Of a stretch of DNA of 38,901 bases, positions 34,427 through 38,901 are shown piece by piece. Below the pieces are notes generated by a model, which had not been told where the DNA came from, ran no database searches, and worked only from the letters and a program-made list of their open reading frames with translations. The stretch is taken from assembly GCA_019637115.1 (NCBI GenBank), contig JAHBWH010000065.1:1-38901 (forward strand). Direction: 5' to 3'. Position 1 is the stretch's first letter, and every line of letters begins with the position of its first letter. The DNA is from Myxococcales bacterium. GTDB taxonomy: Bacteria; Myxococcota_A; Polyangia; Polyangiales; Houyiibacteriaceae. The position numbers and the translations under genes are program-made.

Positions 34427-35461
34427 ATGGGCGCGATGAGACGCTCTGCGGGACGCCGATCGGGCGCGTACACGCAAACCGAGCGGGTGCTCGAATTGAT
34501 GACGATCCTCCGTGCACGTCGGACAGCGGTTCGTCTCGACGCGCTGGCTGAGCGCGTCGGCGTCTCGGAGAAGCAGCTCCGGCGCGACCTCGCGATGCTC
34601 TCGGCGGCCGGTCTCGATCCCAAGCTCGTGCGCATCGACGGGCGCAGCGCCGTGGTGCTCGCGCGCAGCTCGCAAGAGACCATCGCGCTGTCCTTGCGGG
34701 AACGCCTCACGCTCCTCGCGATGCGCGACGCCTTCGAGTCACTCCATGGAACGCCTTTCGCTGAAGACGCCAAGCGAATCTCCGAGAAGCTCGTCGCCAC
34801 GCTGCCGGACGCGTTGAGACTCGAGTTCGAGGCCCTCGGCCCGCGCTTCCAGTACGTCCCGGACGGCGGCATCAAACACTACGGGGATCACGCCGACGTC
34901 GTCGACGAGCTCTTCACCGGCGCCCTGCGGCGCCAGAAGGTCGACGCCACCTACGTGTCCGCGCGGGGCACGGAGCGCGTCGAAGCGTTCGAGCCGTGGG
35001 GCCTCGCCCTCTACCGCAACGGTCTCTACGTGGTCGGGCGCTGGGAGCGCGACGCGGCGCCGCGCGTGCTCGCGATCGAGCGCTTCCGCGCGGCGGAGCG
35101 CCGGCGCCGATCCCACTTCGAGGTGCCGGCCGACTTCTCGATCGCCAGCTTCTTCCACGGCGCGTTCGGGATGTTTCCCGGAGCGCCGCGGCGCGTCGTG
35201 CTCGACTTCGACGCGTCCGTCCAGGGTCTCGTCGAGGCCCGGCGTTTCCACACCACCCAGGAGACTGTGCGTCGCTCCGACGGTGGGGTCCGCATGACGT
35301 TGCACGTCCCGACGAGCCCTGATGTAGTCGCGTGGCTCGTCGGCTGGGGGCCGAGAGTCGTCGTTGTGGAGCCGGAAGACCTGGCCGACGCCGTGCGCGA
35401 AGAGCACCGATGCGCACTGGAGCGCGGCATGCCGAACTCCGGTACCATACACGCAACGTGA
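34427..35461 (+). CDS. WYL-domain transcription regulator
   Basis: A 344-residue protein. Residues about 15-75 form an HTH of the DeoR/HTH_11 type (LDALAERVGVSEKQLRRDLAML). A WYL domain follows (about 155-230), with EPWGLALYRNGLYVVGRW where the WYL ligand-binding motif sits, then a C-terminal WCX-type extension. WYL regulators sense ligands, often nucleic acid fragments, and often control DNA-damage or defence genes. Start 34427 or 34436. It lies 13 bp upstream of the GIY-YIG gene on the same strand. A decayed copy of its N terminus lies at 36717-36783 on the minus strand. Confidence 0.9.
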   Translation: MGAMRRSAGRRSGAYTQTERVLELMTILRARRTAVRLDALAERVGVSEKQLRRDLAMLSAAGLDPKLVRIDGRSAVVLARSSQETIALSLRERLTLLAMRDAFESLHGTPFAEDAKRISEKLVATLPDALRLEFEALGPRFQYVPDGGIKHYGDHADVVDELFTGALRRQKVDATYVSARGTERVEAFEPWGLALYRNGLYVVGRWERDAAPRVLAIERFRAAERRRRSHFEVPADFSIASFFHGAFGMFPGAPRRVVLDFDASVQGLVEARRFHTTQETVRRSDGGVRMTLHVPTSPDVVAWLVGWGPRVVVVEPEDLADAVREEHRCALERGMPNSGTIHAT

Positions 35462-35474
35462 GAGGAGGCGTCCG

Positions 35475-36011
35475 ATGGGCCTGGATATGAGCGATTTCGA
35501 ATTCGGTCGTTGCGAGAAGAAGGAAGCGAACGTAGTCGTGCTTCAGTGGCATGTGTTTCGTGCGGACGAACCATCTAACTGGAGTCTTTGTATCAAGGAA
35601 GCGAAAGAGCTGCTCGCTGGACAGGCGGGAGTGTACTGCATCGAAGGAAGCCACGATGCTCGTCCGACTCCAGGGCCGCTCTACATCGGCGAAACAAAGA
35701 GAGATTTCGGCGAGAGGTTGAGCGTCGTCGGCTCCATTGGATTCTTTTTCTTTAAGAGAGACAAGTCGTCGCTCGAGAGCTACGCCGACATATGGAATCT
35801 ATCCATTCGTTGCGCGAAGGTTGAACAGTCGGTCGTTGGTGCTGTGGAGACTCTTCTGATACGTGCGCACAAGCCGAACTACAATTCAAAGGATATCAAG
35901 GGCACTCTATCCGACGACTTGCTCCTGCTCAACGTCGGCAGAAAGGGACACCTGCTCCCCGTGGTCTGCAGTTGGTACTTCGCCCCGTCTGACCAGTGGC
36001 CGACGAAGTGA
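35475..36011 (+). CDS. GIY-YIG nuclease-like protein
   Basis: A 178-residue protein with a GIY-YIG-type core: GVY at 52-54, YIG at 70-72 (LYIGET), an Arg in GERL near 81 and Glu125 (ETLLIRAHKPNYN), matching the catalytic Arg and metal-binding Glu of this nuclease family. The N-terminal about 45 residues are extra. A good ribosome site (ggagg) precedes the ATG at 35475. The base composition is clearly lower in G+C than its neighbours, with runs such as ttctttttcttt, which points to recent transfer. It follows the WYL gene closely. Confidence 0.8.
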   Translation: MGLDMSDFEFGRCEKKEANVVVLQWHVFRADEPSNWSLCIKEAKELLAGQAGVYCIEGSHDARPTPGPLYIGETKRDFGERLSVVGSIGFFFFKRDKSSLESYADIWNLSIRCAKVEQSVVGAVETLLIRAHKPNYNSKDIKGTLSDDLLLLNVGRKGHLLPVVCSWYFAPSDQWPTK

Positions 36012-36406
36012 CGTCGAACCGCGAGACGCCCCTCGATCACTGCTACGAGCCGCTGCTCGCTCGGCGCGTCCCACACGCGGATGTGGTCGCCGGGCGCGGG
36101 TACGTGATCCACGCCCGCAACGGCGGGGTCGGGGTCGCTGTCCGTGACGGAAACCGCCTCGGCTACCGCCTGCGTCGCCAGAAGTTCGACCGGATCTTCC
36201 TCTTCGTCGAGTGGGACTGGGCGGAAGGTCCGCCGTACGGCACCGCGATCCCGCTGCAGGAGGTCGCCACCGAAGCTCCCGCCGACGAGCGGGACTGGAT
36301 CGGGTGGCTCGAGGCACTCGAGGCCGCGTATGCGGACGAAATTCGGGAAGCATGGGAGACCGTCTGGAGGTCGATGATCGCCGGGCGTGGTGGCGCAGCA
36401 GGGTGA
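35996..36406 (+). CDS. unknown protein partner of the GIY-YIG gene
   Basis: A 136-residue protein with a GTG start inside the end of the GIY-YIG gene (16-bp overlap). The sequence is tryptophan- and acid-rich with protein-like strand and helix patterns (RGYVIHARNGGVGVAV, FDRIFLFVEWDWAEG, DWIGWLEALEAAYADEIREAW). There is no signal peptide or known motif. Its composition returns to high G+C. The tight overlap suggests a functional pair, but its role is unknown. Confidence 0.6.
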   Translation: MADEVTSNRETPLDHCYEPLLARRVPHADVVAGRGYVIHARNGGVGVAVRDGNRLGYRLRRQKFDRIFLFVEWDWAEGPPYGTAIPLQEVATEAPADERDWIGWLEALEAAYADEIREAWETVWRSMIAGRGGAAG

Positions 36407-36537
36407 CGCCATCTCGACGACGCGCACGACGTCTTCGACGGTCGCGTTTCGCTGATCCAATCGAAGCCAGAGGACGGAGCCACCCGCCGAGGCCGAGGGC
36501 GGCCGGATACTGATCCACGCGACCGTCAGATCGCGGG

Positions 36538-36692
36538 GTGGACCGCGTGGCTCGTCGTGGCGCTTCTTGACCTGTCCAAGACCGACGTCATCGATGATGA
36601 GGAGCGCGGGGCGCGCCCAGGCCTTGAGGCGCCGCGCCTAAGAGGTCGTCGGGGAGATCGACGGGGAGATCGACGACGCGGGCATACCGCAT
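36538..36692 (-). pseudogene. IstB-like (IS21 helper ATPase) remnant
   Basis: The minus strand encodes RRLKAWARPALLIIDDVGLGQ and KKRHDEP. This matches the Walker B region of IstB-type ATPases of IS21 elements, where a basic RLK.(Y/W).RP.LLIIDD stretch is typical. A preceding segment starting at 36692 (MRYARVVDL) is in a different frame. Walker A and the C terminus are missing. It is a short, frameshifted relic of an insertion sequence; no terminal repeats were found. Confidence 0.55.
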
Positions 36693-36716
36693 GGGGATGC
36701 CCTGAGAGCTTGGGCG

Positions 36717-36783
36717 CTAACAACCAGCGTCCGCACCTGCTCCGCTTGTGAGTAGGCGCCTGGGCGACGTCCAGCAGATCGCG
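36717..36783 (-). pseudogene. fragment of a WYL regulator gene
   Basis: The minus-strand reading RSAGRRPGAYSQAEQVRTL resembles the N terminus of the WYL regulator at 34427 (RSAGRRSGAYTQTERVLEL). Nothing of the HTH or WYL domain follows. It is a relic of a related gene. Confidence 0.55.
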
Positions 36784-36934
36784 TTATCTCGAGCCATCGT
36801 GGCGATGTTCCGAAACGACGTCGGGTCGCGTGGGACATCGCTTGGTCCACGGAGTCTCCGTCGCTCGGGGGCCGAGCACGTCTTGGAGCTCCTCGACGTC
36901 AAACCCTGGAACCGAGCACCAAAGCTCCTCCGAG

Positions 36935-37645
36935 CTAGCCCGAGACCACTTGGGTCCGCGAGGCAAGGGCTTCAGCGACGAAAGCGACCCAGCGCGGAAG
37001 CTGGGTGTGCTTGATCCGAGCCCCAGCGTCTTCGAGGACGCGGCCCGAGAGTTCACCCGCCCTGAGGATGCTCCATGGTGGCTGTGCGAGCTGGTCGGAA
37101 GGATCGTCCGGATCGAGTGGGGCAGTGTGGAGCAGGAGCGTCAGAAGTGCTGGGCGCTCGCGGGCCGCAAGCTCGACTTGCCCGGACCCGTCGAGCCGCA
37201 GGGCGGTATAGAGCGACGCGCGAATCTCAAGTGGGAAGCACTTCGCGAGCGCGCACGCGTGGGGGTCAAGCGTCGAGATGGCACGGGAGCGGTGGGTCTC
37301 GCGCCAAGCGTCGAGCCTCGACGTCCACGCGAACACGGACGGATCGTCGACATCGCAAGAGCATTCGACGAGTTCGTCGAGGAGATCCGTGTGGAGGGTC
37401 GGTCGTCCCCTGCGATCGTGCTCGAGCACGCGGCTCCGTGGTACAGCGTCCCACACGCACTGATCCGTCGTCGCTTGGGCCCCGCATCGCGTGCAGGATG
37501 CATGCACGCGCAGGAGCGTTTCGTGTCCCTCGACCTCGAAGCGCAGCGGCCCGCACGGTTGAATGCCTAGTGGACGCTCGACTTCGAAGAGTGCGCCGCG
37601 CCAGCGTGTGTCGGATGGAGCGAGGGGGAGAAGTCGTTGGCCCAT
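36935..37645 (-). CDS. unknown protein, possibly frameshifted at its end
   Basis: A 236-residue frame with third-position G/C enrichment on the minus strand in the two stretches I counted (37201-37260 and 37321-37380), which favours it over the plus-strand frame in the same place. It has a possible zinc site (CTRCG, and C..C further on) and no signal peptide. The stop lies within a region where another minus frame continues with protein-like sequence (SSEELWCSVPGFDVEELQDVLG), so the original C terminus may have been shifted. ATG at 37645, or TTG at 37657. I do not recognise it. Confidence 0.45.
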   Translation of the reverse strand: MGQRLLPLAPSDTRWRGALFEVERPLGIQPCGPLRFEVEGHETLLRVHASCTRCGAQATTDQCVWDAVPRSRVLEHDRRGRPTLHTDLLDELVECSCDVDDPSVFAWTSRLDAWRETHRSRAISTLDPHACALAKCFPLEIRASLYTALRLDGSGQVELAARERPALLTLLLHTAPLDPDDPSDQLAQPPWSILRAGELSGRVLEDAGARIKHTQLPRWVAFVAEALASRTQVVSG

Positions 37646-37768
37646 GAGATCCGCCAATTGCCGAGCACATCACGTCGATAGCCGAGCACATCAGCCAGGG
37701 CACGCGAGCGTCAAGCTCGATCAAGATGACCGAACCCTGGGACGAGGAATGTCCCTGGCCGGAGTTCT

Positions 37769-38008
37769 ATGACGATGGTCGAGTCGAAGCGTCCGGGAAC
37801 ACCCTGTAGCTTGGTCCGCCATTCTCGTTCCATCGAGCAGCTCCGCGCCCTCGCGCTCGGCCGGCGCATCCACGTGACCGTCCTCGACGGAGCGCCCCCG
37901 GCCGACGTCGACACTCCGGAAGATCTCGAGCGAGTCCGCGCGCTCTTCGTTGAGCGCCGGCGCTCGGTCTCGAGCTGTCGGGTTTGTCGTTTGTACGAAT
38001 CCGAGTGA
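37769..38008 (+). pseudogene. kdsB: 3' fragment of kdsB (CMP-Kdo synthetase)
   Basis: Only the last about 60 codons of the family are present. [16 protein letters not shown] and [17 protein letters not shown] match the C terminus of 3-deoxy-manno-octulosonate cytidylyltransferase, including the VDTP.DLE(R)VR signature. The N-terminal nucleotide-binding and catalytic parts are missing, and sequence before about 37815 is unrelated. It is a relic next to a KpsC-like capsule gene, which fits an old Kdo/capsule locus. Confidence 0.75.
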
Positions 38009-38017
38009 AGCTGTCGC

Positions 38018-38422
38018 ATGATTCGCTTCTTCGCGTTCGCAATCCTCGTCACGAGCGGCTGCACGAGCTCCACGGATCCCACGGGCGACTCCTGCGCGCT
38101 CGTCGGCGCGTTGCCCGACGCGAGCTGCCCGGCGGGATGTCAGGTCTTCACGGCGAGCGTTGCCGACACCACGCGCGGCTGCGTGCTCCCCGAGTCGCGC
38201 GTCGTCGCGTGTGGCGAGCCCGGCGTCAGCTACTCGGGAGGCCTCACGCTCACGTGCTTTGAGCACCCCGAGGCGTCGCTCGCGTTCATCCACACGATGA
38301 CGGGCCTCCGCGACTACGAGGACGAGAGCGCGCCCGATCGCCTGGAGGTCGTGGGTTGGCAGCGCTGCCCGGGAGGCCACGGCTTCGGCGACACCCGGCT
38401 CGAGCTGCCCGCCTGCGAGTGA
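38018..38422 (+). CDS. small cysteine-rich lipoprotein
   Basis: A 134-residue protein with a lipoprotein signal peptide (MIRFFAFAILVTSGC, lipidated Cys15). The mature part has eight cysteines spread evenly (DASCPAGC, RGCVLP, VVACG, LTCFEH, QRCPGG, PACE), probably forming disulfides outside the cytoplasm. This style of short Cys-rich lipoprotein is common in myxobacteria. No family is recognised. It sits between the kdsB relic and the KpsC-like gene. Confidence 0.8.
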   Translation: MIRFFAFAILVTSGCTSSTDPTGDSCALVGALPDASCPAGCQVFTASVADTTRGCVLPESRVVACGEPGVSYSGGLTLTCFEHPEASLAFIHTMTGLRDYEDESAPDRLEVVGWQRCPGGHGFGDTRLELPACE

Positions 38423-38424
38423 GC

Positions 38425-38494
38425 GGCGTCGAGTCGACGCCTCTGCGTGTTCTTCCCTGCGCGTCTCCTTGCGCGCGCCGCGTCGAGTCGACGC
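38425..38494. repeat. pair of short palindromes
   Basis: gcgtcgaGtcgacgc occurs at 38426-38440 and again at 38480-38494, 54 bp apart. The arms are perfect around a single central G, and the first copy extends to 17 bp. They lie between the lipoprotein stop and the KpsC-like start, where operators or small hairpins would be expected. Confidence 0.8.
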
Positions 38495-38525
38495 CTCCAC
38501 GCCAGGGGGCCACACCTTCGCCCCC

Positions 38526-38901
38526 GTGCAGCTCTCCTCTCGGCTCGGCGTCTTCTCGCCCGGAATCCTGCGCAGCCCGCACCTGCGCAGATTTCTCGAC
38601 GGCGCCGAGCTCGTCGCGCGTCCAGATCTCGCGCGTCGCCCCGTCGACGCGGTGATCGGCTGGGGCCACAAGCCCACCGCGGATCGTGCGCGCGCGTTCG
38701 CCGCGCGTGAAGGTCTCCCGTACCTTGCGCTCGAAGACGGCTTCCTTCGCTCCGTCCTGCTCGGCGTGACGGGCGAGCCGCCGCTCTCGATCGTCGTCGA
38801 CGAGCTCGGCGTCCACTACGACCGCGACCGGTCCCTCGCGCCTGGAGCAAACCATCGCCGAGCTCGACGCGCGCGGCGTCTCCTACCAATACCTCGACGG
38901 A
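38526..38901 (+). CDS. KpsC-like capsule polysaccharide protein, partial
   Basis: The frame opens with GTG at 38526 and runs off the window. LGVFSPGILRSPHLRRFL, VIGWGHKPTADRARAFA, GLPYLALEDGFLRSVLLG and PPLSIVVDELGVHYD match the start of Capsule_synth (KpsC) proteins, which are Kdo transferases building the capsule's lipid-linked Kdo primer. After VHYD the frame turns to Arg-rich nonsense. Removing one C near 38823 restores a family-like reading (DATGPSRLEQ), so a one-base insertion, real or artefactual, is likely. The last 42 bases equal part of the SNF2 gene. Confidence 0.8.
   Translation, partial: MQLSSRLGVFSPGILRSPHLRRFLDGAELVARPDLARRPVDAVIGWGHKPTADRARAFAAREGLPYLALEDGFLRSVLLGVTGEPPLSIVVDELGVHYDRDRSLAPGANHRRARRARRLLPIPRR
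38860..38901 (+). repeat. 42-bp exact copy of SNF2 gene segment
   Basis: The last 42 bases of the window are identical to 33279-33320 inside the SNF2 helicase gene, in the same orientation. The match runs to the window's last base. This may be an assembly artefact at a contig end rather than a biological repeat. Confidence 0.9.

Larger units (their letters stand above)
36407..36934. other. decayed region with gene fragments
   Basis: No intact gene is seen in this 528-bp stretch. It holds an IstB remnant (36538-36692) and a WYL-gene fragment (36717-36783), both on the minus strand, and a minus-strand frame near 36784-36930 that may be the shifted C terminus of the unknown gene at 36935-37645. 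Confidence 0.6.

Noticed and set aside
34495-34508. TTGATgacgATCCT as another FNR site
   Set aside because: It lies inside the WYL regulator coding sequence and the second half-site has only three of five matches.
36830-37570. Plus-strand frame of 246 codons
   Set aside because: Third-position G/C counts at 37201-37260 and 37321-37380 favour the minus-strand frame in the same place.

Overview
The window is very GC-rich, with strong G/C preference at third codon positions, many lipoproteins and many start/stop overlaps of 4 bp. Together with an HzsA-related cytochrome-like lipoprotein, a carboxynorspermidine pathway and a long SNF2 helicase, this suggests a myxobacterium (Myxococcota, perhaps Sandaracinaceae-like). 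That placement is inference; there is no rRNA marker here and I saw no tRNA. Two single-base frameshifts, plus a 42-bp end segment identical to an internal gene, suggest a draft or metagenome contig.

Layout. 1-2.3 kb: an eroded partial copy of a downstream SDR locus, a small lipoprotein (minus), a frameshifted NapB-like multihaem cytochrome and a coupled unknown gene. 2.4-5.6 kb: a DUF1517 protein diverging from a secreted repeat protein. 5.6-7.3 kb (minus): a YdfG-type SDR and a NorF/NorE-like pair. 7.6-14.5 kb (plus): a tightly overlapped operon of fatty-acyl-AMP ligase, NAD(P)-dependent reductase, acyl carrier protein, acyl-CoA-dehydrogenase-like enzyme and B12-type radical SAM protein, followed 10 bp later by heme A synthase. 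14.8-17.1 kb: carboxynorspermidine dehydrogenase and decarboxylase. 17.4-20.3 kb: a DsbA-fold protein (minus), then a radical SAM enzyme coupled to a NeuD-like acyltransferase fused to a carrier domain. 20.4-26.5 kb: a P1B-5 metal ATPase with a hemerythrin tail (minus), a haem-binding protein and a 995-residue HzsA-related lipoprotein. 26.6-28.8 kb: tryptophanase overlapping a Crp/Fnr regulator. 28.8-29.2 kb: hexamer and 13-bp tandem repeats. 29.2-36.4 kb: a CMD-family protein, a 1321-residue SNF2 helicase, a WYL regulator, a GIY-YIG protein and a partner. 36.4-38.9 kb: a decayed stretch (IstB, WYL and kdsB fragments, an unknown minus-strand gene), a lipoprotein and the start of a KpsC-like capsule gene.

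How it may work together. Two exact TGAT-N4-ATCA palindromes and one near-match (TTGAG-N4-ATCAA) look like FNR-family operators. Two lie between the NorEF-like pair and the acyl-ligase operon, and one lies in front of tryptophanase-fnr. The Crp/Fnr protein encoded here has the matching recognition-helix residues, so one oxygen- or NO-type regulator may control the respiratory accessory genes, the lipid-modifying operon (which ends in heme A synthase) and indole production. The least familiar parts are the acyl-ligase/ACP/dehydrogenase/B12-radical-SAM operon and the radical SAM plus acyltransferase-carrier pair.
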